64,000 nt of DNA from DATBHM01 sp963772375 (GCA_963772375.1 CAVYXG010000005.1:496001-560000), one strand, 5' to 3'. Numbered from the stretch's first letter, positions 18,829 through 27,884 are shown. The notes: generated by a model from the sequence alone, not told the origin. A program made the numbers and translations.

Positions 18829-21436
18829 CCGTGCGCAGCGGGAGGTCCCCGTCGGGCTCTCGACTCCGTTGCGGATGTTCCGGTTCCCGGCGGTGGCCCT
18901 GGCCATCGCGGGCGTGTGCGCCATCGCCGCAGCGACCCTCGGCGTCGGCCCGGTCCTCCTGGCGTCCGGCGGATCGGCCGCCCTGCGGGACGGCCTCCGA
19001 GAGCTGGGGCCCGAACCCACGGCCCTCACCGCGATCTCCACGACGTCGTTCCAGTCGGGGGCGGCCGAGGCCATCGAACGCACGGTCCTCGACGAGACGC
19101 GGGGTCTGCCACTGGGCCGGCCGATCGTGACCGCGATCGGTCCCCTCGGTGTGGTTCGGCGACCCAAGTCGGGCCGCCGCATCCCGATCCAGCTGGTCAC
19201 ACGGCAGGGGTTCCAGTCGCACGTCTCGGTGGTGGAGGGTCCCGAGGGCGGAGGCGTGTGGCTCCCGCTCTCCGTGGCGAAGGAGCTCCGCGTGCATCCG
19301 GGCGACACGATCATCGTGGGCGGTGCGGTCGGCGTCTCGGAGACCAGGGTGCCGGTGACGGCGGTCTACCGCGACCTGACCGCCGGGCACCTGTCGGACT
19401 TCTGGCAGCCGGTCGTGTCGAAGATCCAGCCCCGGACCCCCGACGCACCCCAGCCGCCCCCGTTCCTGCAGGCGGACCTCGACGAGTTCGGCCGGGTCGT
19501 CGGGAGCCTGAACGAGCTGGCCCGGCTGGAGCTCGACTTCCCGCTGAGCCGAACCCTCACCCTGACCGACGCCGAGGCCTTCGCGGGCCGGCTGCGCCAC
19601 CTGTCGGCCGAGGTCTCCGATCCCCAGACGCCGCTGTTCGGAACGTTCTCCTCGGTCTCGTCGAACATCCCGAGCGTCGTGACGGCCGCGCGTCGGACCG
19701 TCGACGGCACCACCCAGCCGGTCCGGGCGATCTCGCTGGCCGGCGGGCTGCTCGCGCTGATCGCCGCGGCGGTCACCGGACGGTTCATGGCCAGGCGGCG
19801 GAGCGCCGAGTACGCGATGCTCTCGGCCCGCGGCGTCGGGCCGTACCGGCTGGGGGTCCGGACCGTGGTCGAGGGCGCCGTCCCGGCCGCCCTGGGCGCC
19901 GCCGTCGGTGGCCTGGCCGTGGTCCTGCTGGTGCGTGCGCTGGGGCCGGGCGGGAAGGTGGGGCCGGACGCCGTCCGGGCCTCGCTCCGGGTCATCTCGG
20001 TCTCGTTCGTCGCGGTGCTGGTCGCGTTCGGCGTGGTGACGGGGCGTTCCATCCGGTCGGAGGAGGCGGAACAGCCCGGCCGCCTTCGGGACGGGCTCTC
20101 GCGCTTCCCGTGGGAGGCGGTCGCGCTGGCGCTGGCGTTCGCCTCCCTGTACGAGATCCTGACGCACCCGACCCCCCCGGCCGAGGCCCGGCCGCACGTG
20201 GACCTGCTGGTCCTGCTGTTCCCGTTCCTGTTCATCGCCGGAACGGTCGGGCTGGTCGCGCGGGCCGGCCGGCGATTGCTGCCGCGGCTCCGGGCGGTCG
20301 GAGCCCGGCGGTCGGACGCGCAGTTCCTGGCCTTCGCGCGACTCGCGGCGGCCCCCCGGCTGGCCCTGACGCTGGTGTCCGCGGCCGCCCTCGGCCTCGG
20401 CGTGCTGGTGTACGGCGGGGTGCTGTCCTCGTCGCTCGCCTCGACCGCCGACGAGAAGGCCGCCCTGTCGCTGGGGAGCGACGTGGTCGTGGCCGTGGGG
20501 AGCACCCCGACCGTGCCGGGCCGGCCGTCGTTCGGCTGGACGCCGGTGGAGGTCGTGTCGCCGATCACCGTGGTGCCGGGGGGCGCGCAGGCGACCCTCA
20601 TGGTCATCGACCGGTCGTCGTTCCCCGGTGGGGCGTTCTGGGATCCGCGGTTCGACGGCCCGATCGACCGGGCCATGGCCGGCCTCGCCGCGCACGGTCC
20701 GGCGCTGCCGGTGATCGCGGTGGGCGGACGCCTGGCACCCGGCGCCCGTCTCGACCTGTCGGAGTCGACCGTCCCGCTCGCGGCGACGAGATCGGTCCGG
20801 TACTTCCCCGGGGCGAGCGACGGAACGCTGACGCTGGTCGCCGACCGATCGGCGGTGGCCCAGACCCTGGATGTGGACCTCCAGACGCTCGGGCACCGGT
20901 ACGAGCTGTGGGCGAAGGGCGACCCGGCTCGCATCCTGCCGGCGCTGACCGCCCTGGGGTTTCCCGCGGGGTTCGCCGAGACCTCGGCCGAGGTGCGGAC
21001 CTCGCCGGCGTTCCTGGCGCTCGACTGGACGTTCGGCCTGCTGGAGGCGCTCGGGGTGCTGGCCGGGATCGTGGCCGGCATCGCCACGATCCTGTACCTC
21101 CAGGCGCGCCAGCGGAGCCGGGAGGTCTCGTATGCCCTCGCCCGCCGCATGGGCCTCGGGCGCCGGGCCCATCGCCGTTCCGTCTTCGTGGAGACGGGGT
21201 GCATGCTGGTCGTCGCGTTCGTCCTCGGAACCGTGTTCGCGGTCCTGGCGGCGGCGCTCGTGCACGGCCGGCTCGATCCCATCCCCGGCCTGCCGCCGGG
21301 CCCGCTGCTGCGGGTGCCGCTGGGCGCCGTGGCGACGACCGCGATCGTCACCGTGGCGGTGGCGGCGGTCGGCGCCTGGCGGGTGCAGGCCGTCGCGGAT
21401 CGAGTGCGGGTCGGGGAGGTGATGCGACTTGCCTGA
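18815..21436 (+). CDS. Large FtsX-type ABC permease 2
   Basis: An 873-residue sister of the preceding permease with the same plan: anchor helix (AVALAIAGVCAIAAATLGVG), external domain, central helices near SLAGGLLALIAAAVTGRFMA, second external domain, and C-terminal helices ending VADRVRVGEVMRLA. It starts at GTG 18815, overlapping the previous stop by 14 bases, and ends 8 bases inside the next gene. The two permeases probably form a heterodimer. This long FtsX form with duplicated domains handles lipoproteins, peptides or lipids in characterised cases; the substrate here is unknown. Confidence 0.88.
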   Translation: MSRASRAQREVPVGLSTPLRMFRFPAVALAIAGVCAIAAATLGVGPVLLASGGSAALRDGLRELGPEPTALTAISTTSFQSGAAEAIERTVLDETRGLPLGRPIVTAIGPLGVVRRPKSGRRIPIQLVTRQGFQSHVSVVEGPEGGGVWLPLSVAKELRVHPGDTIIVGGAVGVSETRVPVTAVYRDLTAGHLSDFWQPVVSKIQPRTPDAPQPPPFLQADLDEFGRVVGSLNELARLELDFPLSRTLTLTDAEAFAGRLRHLSAEVSDPQTPLFGTFSSVSSNIPSVVTAARRTVDGTTQPVRAISLAGGLLALIAAAVTGRFMARRRSAEYAMLSARGVGPYRLGVRTVVEGAVPAALGAAVGGLAVVLLVRALGPGGKVGPDAVRASLRVISVSFVAVLVAFGVVTGRSIRSEEAEQPGRLRDGLSRFPWEAVALALAFASLYEILTHPTPPAEARPHVDLLVLLFPFLFIAGTVGLVARAGRRLLPRLRAVGARRSDAQFLAFARLAAAPRLALTLVSAAALGLGVLVYGGVLSSSLASTADEKAALSLGSDVVVAVGSTPTVPGRPSFGWTPVEVVSPITVVPGGAQATLMVIDRSSFPGGAFWDPRFDGPIDRAMAGLAAHGPALPVIAVGGRLAPGARLDLSESTVPLAATRSVRYFPGASDGTLTLVADRSAVAQTLDVDLQTLGHRYELWAKGDPARILPALTALGFPAGFAETSAEVRTSPAFLALDWTFGLLEALGVLAGIVAGIATILYLQARQRSREVSYALARRMGLGRRAHRRSVFVETGCMLVVAFVLGTVFAVLAAALVHGRLDPIPGLPPGPLLRVPLGAVATTAIVTVAVAAVGAWRVQAVADRVRVGEVMRLA

Positions 21437-22250
21437 GGCTGCGGCCGGCGACGCCGCGACGTGTCGGGGCGTCGTGAAGATCTACTGGGCCGCGACCGGG
21501 GACGTGTACGCCCTGAAGGGGATCGACGCGGCGTTCCCGGACGCCGCCATCACGGCGGTCGTCGGGCCGTCCGGGTCCGGGAAGTCCTCGCTGCTCCGCC
21601 TGCTGGCGTGCATCGACCGGCCCACGGCGGGGCAGGTGACGGTCGGCGGCGAGGACGTCTCGTCGCTCCGGCCCCGCCGCCGCCGCCGGGTCCGGCGGCG
21701 GATGATCGGGTACGTGTTCCAACGGCCGGCCGACAACCTCGTTCCGTTCCTGTCGGCCCGCCAGCACCTGGAGGTGGCCGCGAAGCTGCGCGGGGTTCGT
21801 TCGAAGTCCTCGCTCGATCACCTGCTCGAGGTGCTCGGGATCGAGCACCGGGCGTTCCACCGGCCCCACCAGCTGTCCGGCGGCGAACAGCAGCGGCTGG
21901 CGTTCGCCTCGGCGGTGGTAGGCAAGCCCGCACTGGTCGTGGCCGACGAACCCACGGCCGAGCTCGACAGCGAGTCCGCCCGGGCGCTGATGGAGACCGT
22001 CCGGCGCCTCCGAGACGAGGGGATCGCGTTCGTCATCTCCACCCACGACCCGCTCGCGGTGGAGATGGCCGACCGGACGCTGTACCTGCGCCACGGCGCG
22101 CTCGAGGCCGAGACCGCCGACCGCCGGACGCTCGCCGTGATCGACGACTCCAACCGCATCCAGCTGCCGCCGGGCGCCGGCAACCTGTTCCCCGACCGCC
22201 GGGCGGTGGTCGAGCTCCACGAGGGGGGCGTGTGGATCGCCCCGCCGTGA
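21429..22250 (+). CDS. ABC transporter ATPase (MacB/LolD-like) 1
   Basis: A 273-residue ATPase for the large permease pair. It has Walker A GPSGSGKSSLLRLLAC, Q-loop YVFQRPADNLVPF, signature HQLSGGEQQRLAFA, Walker B ALVVADEPTAELD and switch His in VISTHDPLAVEM. The LSGGEQQR form and the YVFQ loop are typical of the LolD/MacB/FtsE branch that serves FtsX permeases. The TTG start at 21429 lies inside the previous stop (TTGCCTGA) and is served by GGGGAGGTG near 21414. The last 40 residues after ADRRTLAVIDDSN form an extra tail. Confidence 0.88.
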   Translation: MPEAAAGDAATCRGVVKIYWAATGDVYALKGIDAAFPDAAITAVVGPSGSGKSSLLRLLACIDRPTAGQVTVGGEDVSSLRPRRRRRVRRRMIGYVFQRPADNLVPFLSARQHLEVAAKLRGVRSKSSLDHLLEVLGIEHRAFHRPHQLSGGEQQRLAFASAVVGKPALVVADEPTAELDSESARALMETVRRLRDEGIAFVISTHDPLAVEMADRTLYLRHGALEAETADRRTLAVIDDSNRIQLPPGAGNLFPDRRAVVELHEGGVWIAPP

Positions 22251-22311
22251 GCCCCCCCACGACGCGCGGTGGCGTCGCGACGCGCGGACCCGTCCGGAAC
22301 GTCCGGTCCTC

Positions 22312-23007
22312 GTGGACGTGCACGAGGTGCACAAGGCGTACCGGCGCGGCGCCGAGACCGTGCACGCCCTGCGCGGGGTGTCCTTCCGGTTGCGGGAGGG
22401 CGAGATGACCGGCCTGGTCGGGCCGTCCGGCTCGGGCAAGACGACGCTGTTGAACCTCCTCTGCGGGTGGGAGGCCCCGGATGGCGGAACCGTGACCTGG
22501 TCCTCACGCGGCGACGACCCGGTGGACCGCGACTGGAGCCAGGTGGCCATCCTGCCGCAGGGGCTCGGGCTGATGGAGGAGCTCACGATCCGGGAGAACG
22601 TCGAGCTCCCGGTGCATCTCGGGAGCGGCGGCGCCCATGGTGAACGCGCGTCGGAGCTGATCGCCGAGCTCGGGCTGGCGAAGGTGGCCGACCGCGCTCC
22701 TCGCGAGGCGTCGCTCGGGGAACAGCAGCGCGCCGCGCTCGCCCGGACGCTGGTGCTCGAGCCCCGGCTGGTGCTGGCCGACGAGCCGACCGCCCACCAA
22801 GACGCCAAGTGGGCCCGCGCTACGCTCGAGGTGCTGGCCCGGGCGGCCCGGCGCGGCACCTGCCTGCTGGTCGCGACCCACAATCGCGAAGCCGTCTCCG
22901 TCGTCGACCGCACGCTCACCATCCGCGACGGCCTCGTGGCATGGCGCGTCCTCGCTGACATTGGGACGATGGAACCGCCCCCGGATCTGGGGTGTCATTG
23001 CTGGTGA
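22312..23007 (+). CDS. ABC transporter ATPase (MacB/LolD-like) 2
   Basis: The second ATPase of the operon, 231 residues. It has Walker A GPSGSGKTTLLNLLCG, Walker B LVLADEPTAHQD and switch His in LVATHNREAVSV. The signature is degenerate (ASLGEQQRAALA in place of LSGGQ), so this could be the less active half of an asymmetric pair with the preceding ATPase. GTG 22312 gives a compact start. A GTG at 22247, overlapping the previous stop as GTGA, would be in frame if the C run 22252-22258 had one more base, and could be the true start. The sigma gene follows after 9 bases. Confidence 0.8.
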   Translation: MDVHEVHKAYRRGAETVHALRGVSFRLREGEMTGLVGPSGSGKTTLLNLLCGWEAPDGGTVTWSSRGDDPVDRDWSQVAILPQGLGLMEELTIRENVELPVHLGSGGAHGERASELIAELGLAKVADRAPREASLGEQQRAALARTLVLEPRLVLADEPTAHQDAKWARATLEVLARAARRGTCLLVATHNREAVSVVDRTLTIRDGLVAWRVLADIGTMEPPPDLGCHCW

Positions 23008-23016
23008 CCGACCATC

Positions 23017-23529
23017 GTGAGGTCCCGCTTGGACCCTGGACAGGAGCGTCACCTCGATGAGCTCTATCGGCGGCACGTCCCCGAGATGGTTCGTCTGGCG
23101 TTCGTCGTGACCGGCGACGCGGGGGCGGCGGAGGATCTCGCCCAAGACGCGTTCATTCGCGTCGCCGGCCGATTCGGCCATCTCCGGAACCCGGATGCCT
23201 TCGGCGCCTACCTCCGGCGTGCGCTGATCAACCTCTGCAAGAACCACTTTCGCCGTCGCGACACGGAGCGGGCGTATCTCGATGCCCAAGGGCGGCCCGA
23301 CCCGGTGCACCCTCAGGACGCCACGGACACCCACGATGCGATCCGCGAGGCTCTGATGCGGTTGCCCTTGCGACAGCGGGCGGCGATCGCCCTGCGGTAC
23401 TTCGAGGATCTGTCGGTCGAGGAGACGGCCCGGGCCATCGGCTGCCGGCCGGGCACCGTGAAATCACTCACCGCCCGCGGGTTGGAGTCGCTCCGTGCCG
23501 CCATGTCGGAGGAGGTCGACCCGGCGTGA
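23017..23529 (+). CDS. ECF sigma factor (SigE-family type)
   Basis: A 170-residue extracytoplasmic-function sigma factor. Region 2 covers residues 12-85 (ELYRRHVPEMVRLAFVVTGD ... DAFIRVAGRFGHLRNPDAF) and region 4 covers about 110-160 (LPLRQRAAIALRYFEDLS then AIGCRPGTVKSLTARGLE). It redirects RNA polymerase to a small regulon. GTG 23017 is used; TTG 23029 is possible. Its stop overlaps the next gene by GTGA, so it should be translated with its membrane partner, the usual sigma/anti-sigma order. Only 9 bases separate it from the ABC operon, so it may share that transcript. Confidence 0.88.
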   Translation: MRSRLDPGQERHLDELYRRHVPEMVRLAFVVTGDAGAAEDLAQDAFIRVAGRFGHLRNPDAFGAYLRRALINLCKNHFRRRDTERAYLDAQGRPDPVHPQDATDTHDAIREALMRLPLRQRAAIALRYFEDLSVEETARAIGCRPGTVKSLTARGLESLRAAMSEEVDPA

Positions 23530-25244
23530 ACGAGACGCTGGAACGCACACGTCGGGCCATGGAGGCGATGGCCGAGGAGGTTCATCCCAGGATCACGATG
23601 TCCGATCTCGTCCGCCGACGGACGCGCCGGCGTCAGACGCGGAACGTTGCGACGGTCCTGACGCTAGCGCTCGCGATCGCGGCGACGGCGATCGTGAGTA
23701 TCGATTTCCTGCCGCCCACGGTTCCCGAGCCCGAACCGGCAACCACGCCGACGTTCGACGGGCTTCCCGTGGGATGGACCCGTCTCCCCGCGCCGCCCCA
23801 GGCCAGGTCGGGCGCATCGTTCGTCTGGGCGGGTGATCGGCTTCTCGCGTTCGGGGGCTCCGAGCCGGGTGCGAGTACTCCTTCCGTGAGTGTGTTCTCC
23901 CTTGGGCCGGTTGGACACTCGTGGTCACGGATTCCCGATGCCCCGCTCGCCGGCGAGGGCGCCGTCGCCGTGTGGACGGGCCGCGAAGCGATCTTCGTCG
24001 GGGTGGGGAACGGCTGGCAGGTGGAGTCGTACGACCCCGCCTCGATGAGCTGGAGCATCATCGCGCCTCCACCTATCCCGCAACGCCGGGCGCCGATGGT
24101 GGTGTGGACCGGACAGGAGCTGATCGTGTGGGGCGGCAGCATCCCGGCCGGTCCACCGCTTGCCTCCGGTGCGGCATACGACCCCGCGATCGATACTTGG
24201 CGCACCATCGCGCCGAGTCCCGTCGCACTGACCCAGGGCAGTACGGTTTGGCTGTGGCCCCGGATGATCGTCTTCGGCGGGGACGGGCATTCGGACACCG
24301 CCGTCGGGGCCATGTACGACCCGGTCCGTGACGTCTGGCGGTCGCTCCCGCCTTCTTCGTTGTCGCCGCTGGCGGACTCGGCCGTAGCCGTCGGCAGGTC
24401 GCTGCTGGCCTGGGACTACCTCGGCCAGTCGCAGGTCGGCGACTTCCCCGTAGGAAACACAGAGCCGACGTGGGAGCCCGTCGCCCGGTTGCCGTTGCAC
24501 ACCGTCGAGTGCTATCCGGATTCAACCGTGGTGGAGAACGACGCATCCCGCGAGGCCTTCGCTTGGCTGTGCGGCCACGGCGCGCTCTGGGATCGGTCCC
24601 GGGCGGGTTGGACGCCGATCTCCGGCGGACCCCCGTCCGACTTCCGCACGGGAGCGGTCTTCAGGACCGGCGAAGTCGTGGGTGCCGGCCGAATGGCGCT
24701 GCTCACGCCCGACGGCGACGGCCCGTGGTTCGTCTGGGCATATCGGCCGCCATCGAACGCTTCCACGGCCGCCGAGCTCGCCACGCCCGCATTCGAGCCC
24801 GCCGTCGGCTGGAACACGATCACGACGAGCACGGATCCAGGGCAGCTCGAATCGGGCTCCGCACCGATGGCGTGGGCATCGAACCGAGCGTTCTCAGAGC
24901 GCGATCTCGCCGGGCACGTCACTGGAGGCGCCTTGTCGTCGGCCATCCAACCGGACCAGTCGCTGCGGGGACTCGATCCGGACGGGGTCTTCATCACCGC
25001 ATCGCTCTACGGGGATGTCCCCAGGGTGAAGAGCGAGCTCCCCCTCGACCTCCCGCTCGCGACCGTCCTCACCCACTGGGAGGGACAGCCGGCGTCGAAC
25101 GTGCCCGAATACCAGTTGATCGGCGGATTCGAAGGAAGACGGCTCGACGTTCGGGTCTACTTCGGAACGCTCCATCCGTCTCCTGCGACGCTCGCCGCTG
25201 CGCAAGAGGAGCTCGGCCGGCTCCGCCTCCCTCCCCGAGCCTGA
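23526..25244 (+). CDS. Single-pass membrane protein with external Kelch-like propeller, putative anti-sigma partner
   Basis: The 572-residue protein has a cytoplasmic N-terminus of about 38 residues rich in Arg/Glu, a membrane helix (VATVLTLALAIAATAIVSI), and then a long external part. That part carries Kelch-type blades such as DRLLAFGGSEPG, QELIVWGGSIPAG and RMIVFGGDGHSD spaced by about 50 residues, plus a C-terminal domain of about 150 residues. The GTGA overlap with the ECF sigma gene and the single-pass layout suggest it holds the sigma factor at the membrane. The short N-terminus lacks a recognisable zinc anti-sigma motif, so the anti-sigma role is inference from context. Confidence 0.75.
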   Translation: MNETLERTRRAMEAMAEEVHPRITMSDLVRRRTRRRQTRNVATVLTLALAIAATAIVSIDFLPPTVPEPEPATTPTFDGLPVGWTRLPAPPQARSGASFVWAGDRLLAFGGSEPGASTPSVSVFSLGPVGHSWSRIPDAPLAGEGAVAVWTGREAIFVGVGNGWQVESYDPASMSWSIIAPPPIPQRRAPMVVWTGQELIVWGGSIPAGPPLASGAAYDPAIDTWRTIAPSPVALTQGSTVWLWPRMIVFGGDGHSDTAVGAMYDPVRDVWRSLPPSSLSPLADSAVAVGRSLLAWDYLGQSQVGDFPVGNTEPTWEPVARLPLHTVECYPDSTVVENDASREAFAWLCGHGALWDRSRAGWTPISGGPPSDFRTGAVFRTGEVVGAGRMALLTPDGDGPWFVWAYRPPSNASTAAELATPAFEPAVGWNTITTSTDPGQLESGSAPMAWASNRAFSERDLAGHVTGGALSSAIQPDQSLRGLDPDGVFITASLYGDVPRVKSELPLDLPLATVLTHWEGQPASNVPEYQLIGGFEGRRLDVRVYFGTLHPSPATLAAAQEELGRLRLPPRA

Positions 25245-25327
25245 TCCCGTCCCGATCGAGAACGGCACTGAACAGGGGCCGTCGAATCCGACCCTGGACC
25301 CGTCGGCGTGGCCCGGGGGCCCCTGTG

Positions 25328-25333
25328 TAGAAT
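25328..25333 (+). promoter_or_regulatory. -10 element of the 25342 gene
   Basis: TAGAAT lies eight bases before the ATG at 25342, placing the transcription start at or next to the start codon. No ribosome site is present, which fits a leaderless message. No clear -35 is seen. Confidence 0.55.
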
Positions 25334-25341
25334 CCCGCGCG

Positions 25342-25989
25342 ATGCCCAGGCCGCGGTCTCGTTCCTTCCTTCGGATCGGCGTGTTCGCACTCCTGCTGAT
25401 CGCCGTGCTGTTGGTGCCGCTCGCCGCGTCGGCCCAGGTGACGCTCGACCCCACCGAGACCGTGACCGCCGACAACGGCGGGTGGGTCTACTGGATGGCG
25501 CAGGGTGCGATCATCATCGGCGGCGTCACGCTGGTGTTCCTCGGGGCGATGTACCTGCGGTACGCGCCGCGGTTCCAGCGCGACGAGGAGAACGTTCCCC
25601 GTTCCGGCGTCCGCGCGCCCGAGCCGGCGGTTCGCCTGCAGACGGCCTGGGAGCAGGCCTCGCCACCCGTCGCGGTGCAGGCCGTTCCCGCTCCACAGCC
25701 GGTGGCCGTCGCCGCGGCGCCGGCCGCCGCGGCGGCGGCACCGGCCACGACCGCCCCAACCGCAGCCGCACCGGCGGCGACCGCCCCTGCGGCGGCCGCT
25801 GCCCCCGCAGGGGGAGCCGCACCCGCCGCCGCACCGGCCGCCTCCCGCGGGCGGGAGCACGCCGAGCTCGACCAGGAGACCTACGACCGCGTCCTCGCGG
25901 AGGAGACGGCCAAGGGGACCAGCGCCCGCGTGGCCGAGGGCCGGGCACGCTCGGCGGCGCTCAAGGCCTGGCGCGCCAAGAACGCCTGA
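25342..25989 (+). CDS. Membrane protein of unknown function with Ala/Pro linker
   Basis: I do not recognise this 215-residue protein. It has an N-terminal signal-like helix (IGVFALLLIAVLLVPLAASA), a second helix (MAQGAIIIGGVTLVFLGAMY) and a linker of about 85 residues that is mostly Ala, Pro, Thr and Val. The C-terminal 45 residues are compact, charged and helical (ELDQETYDRVLAEETAKG then RVAEGRARSAALKAWRAKNA). The conserved-looking tail on a flexible tether suggests a docking or nucleotide-proximal function inside the cell. The promoter at 25328-25333 implies a leaderless message. It converges on the sigma/LytR_C pair with a 51-base gap. Confidence 0.7.
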   Translation: MPRPRSRSFLRIGVFALLLIAVLLVPLAASAQVTLDPTETVTADNGGWVYWMAQGAIIIGGVTLVFLGAMYLRYAPRFQRDEENVPRSGVRAPEPAVRLQTAWEQASPPVAVQAVPAPQPVAVAAAPAAAAAAPATTAPTAAAPAATAPAAAAAPAGGAAPAAAPAASRGREHAELDQETYDRVLAEETAKGTSARVAEGRARSAALKAWRAKNA

Positions 25990-26040
25990 CCTGCCGCAGA
26001 CCCGCGAACGTCTCGACGCCTGCGAGCTGGTCGGACGGGC

Positions 26041-27189
26041 CTAGTGTCGGGACCCGGTTGCATCCTTTCCCAAGACGACGACGAGGTCCGCCGCTGGCGA
26101 TCGGTCGAACGCAGTGTCATGTGTCGGAAGCGGTTCGACCCGCACCTCCGGTCCGATGAGGGCGGCGACCTCGAGCGCCCGGGCGCGATCCGATCTGGCG
26201 GAGAAATAGACGGTCGTCCCCGGTCGCAGCTCCGGGAAGTTCGAGGTCTCGACGACCCGATACCCGAGTCGCTCGAGTCGGACCGTCGTTCCCGTTGCGA
26301 GGCCGTCGGTGGGCGTCGCGTTGAGCACGATGACGTCGATGCCGAGGGGTCGGACGCCGAGTGCCGACGGTTCCGGTGCCGACGGAGTCGAGGCTCCGTC
26401 GAACGGCCGGCAGCCGAATCGCACGTGGAACGAGGCCGGATCGCCGGAGTAGAAGACGCCGTCGAAGACCTCGTTCGGACGCAGCCGGATCGAGATCTCG
26501 GCGCGGTGACGTGCCGAGTAGACGTTCTCGTCCCGGGCGGCGATGAGTCGCTCCCCGGGGCCGAGGACCTCGACGCGGCACGTCACCGCACCGGGCGCCG
26601 ACGGTCCCAGCCAGACCCCGTCGGCGACGACATCGCGGGTGACGCCCTCGACACGCGCGTTGCCGAACCGGTAGGCGTACGGCTCCCCGACGTCCAGCCG
26701 TTCCGGGTCGCACGAGATCACGGCCTTCGCCGGCGGTGCCGTCACCTCCAGGGAGATGGAGATCCGGCGCGGATCGGACATCGCAACGACCCGGAAGGAG
26801 TCGGCGCCGACCGGGGAACCGTCCTCGCCGAACGCCTGCGACGTGCATCGGTGGACGCCGGGGAACTCGTTGGTGGTCCACGAGACGGTCGCGTCGATGC
26901 CCGCCGTCGACGGTTTTGGGAAGCGTATGCCACCGTAGGGAACCACGATCCCGTGGATGTGGAACTCGTAGTTCGGCCCGGCGTCGGCGACCGGGCGTCC
27001 ATCTCCGCCGCGGAGCAGAACGGCCACGAGCACGAACACCGAGACGGTCGTCGCGATGCCGACGGCGGCGCCCCCGATCCGGCGACGACGCGACCTGCGC
27101 CGCACCGATCGCTCGACGTCCTCGAACACGAGACGACGTGGCTGGACGGACGCGGCCTCGAGCTCGATCAGCCGCTTCGTGTCAGGCAT
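26041..27189 (-). CDS. Single-pass membrane protein with Ig-like and LytR_C domains, putative anti-sigma partner
   Basis: The 382-residue protein has about 45 cytoplasmic residues, a helix (IGGAAVGIATTVSVFVLVAV), a beta-rich external region to about residue 275, and a C-terminal LytR_C domain. The last begins IDVIVLNATPTDGLATGT and includes LERLGYRVVETSNFPEL and VVVLGKDATG. LytR_C usually sits on cell-wall ligases of the LCP family; here no LCP domain is present. ATG 27189 overlaps the stop of the upstream ECF sigma gene (ATGCCTGA), the arrangement of sigma/anti-sigma pairs. It may sense wall status and release the sigma factor. The domain call is firm; the sensing role is inference. Confidence 0.8.
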   Translation of the reverse strand: MPDTKRLIELEAASVQPRRLVFEDVERSVRRRSRRRRIGGAAVGIATTVSVFVLVAVLLRGGDGRPVADAGPNYEFHIHGIVVPYGGIRFPKPSTAGIDATVSWTTNEFPGVHRCTSQAFGEDGSPVGADSFRVVAMSDPRRISISLEVTAPPAKAVISCDPERLDVGEPYAYRFGNARVEGVTRDVVADGVWLGPSAPGAVTCRVEVLGPGERLIAARDENVYSARHRAEISIRLRPNEVFDGVFYSGDPASFHVRFGCRPFDGASTPSAPEPSALGVRPLGIDVIVLNATPTDGLATGTTVRLERLGYRVVETSNFPELRPGTTVYFSARSDRARALEVAALIGPEVRVEPLPTHDTAFDRSPAADLVVVLGKDATGSRH

Positions 27190-27694
27190 AGTCGTCTCCC
27201 AGGAGCTCTCGTATCGCCGTTCGGGCACGGTGGAGCCGAGCGCGGACCGAGCTCGGCTGGATGCCCAGGACCACGGCCGCCTCGGCGGACGAGAGATCCA
27301 GCCACTCGACCAGGACGACGACCGCCCGCTGCCCCGCGGGGAGCCGTCGAAGCGCCCGGGCCACGTCGCCACGGGAGACGGCGCGGGCCGCCGGGTCGGG
27401 CGGCTCCATCGGAGCTGCAGCCGCCGCCAGGTGAGCGCCGGCCGTCGAACGGCGCCGCCGCCGCCGATCGAGGCGGAAGGCGATCCGGAAGACGTAGCCG
27501 GTGGGCGAGGCCATGGTCCGAATGCGATCCCACCGTTCGTACGCTCGGACCAGCGCCTCCTGGCACAAGTCCTCCGCCAGGGCCAGGTCGCCCGTCTGCA
27601 GATACATCGCCCGGACCAGCCGGTCGCTCTCGGATTCGAAGAACTCCCGGAACTCCACCGGCTGCTCGCGGGTCCGAGTGGTCGTCTCGGCCAT
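27182..27694 (-). CDS. ECF sigma factor
   Basis: A sigma-70 family factor of 170 residues. Region 2 starts at VEFREFFESESDRLVRAMYL and includes LAEDLCQEALVRAYERWDRI. Region 4 is LPAGQRAVVVLVEWLDLSSA followed by LGIQPSSVRARLHRARTAIR. The basic patch RLDRRRRRRS separates them. I use ATG 27694, with GGGTGGG immediately before it; ATG 27736 (MSATKRRARAF) is a possible longer start. The downstream gene overlaps by 8 bases and encodes the membrane partner. The promoter is not obvious in 27737-27884. Confidence 0.87.
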   Translation of the reverse strand: MAETTTRTREQPVEFREFFESESDRLVRAMYLQTGDLALAEDLCQEALVRAYERWDRIRTMASPTGYVFRIAFRLDRRRRRRSTAGAHLAAAAAPMEPPDPAARAVSRGDVARALRRLPAGQRAVVVLVEWLDLSSAEAAVVLGIQPSSVRARLHRARTAIRELLGDDYA

Positions 27695-27884
27695 CCCACC
27701 CAAGAAGGCACGAGCTCGTCGCTTCGTTGCAGACATCTCTGGACAGATTCTGGTTTGCCTCTCCGGCCGCCGCATCGACCGTCCGAGCCCGTGTACCGGC
27801 CGGGGGGCCTTCATCCCGGCGAACGTGGGGTAGGCTGGCCGGGTCGTTCGACTCGAGGAGCATCTGGGCGCGACCGCGCCGACC

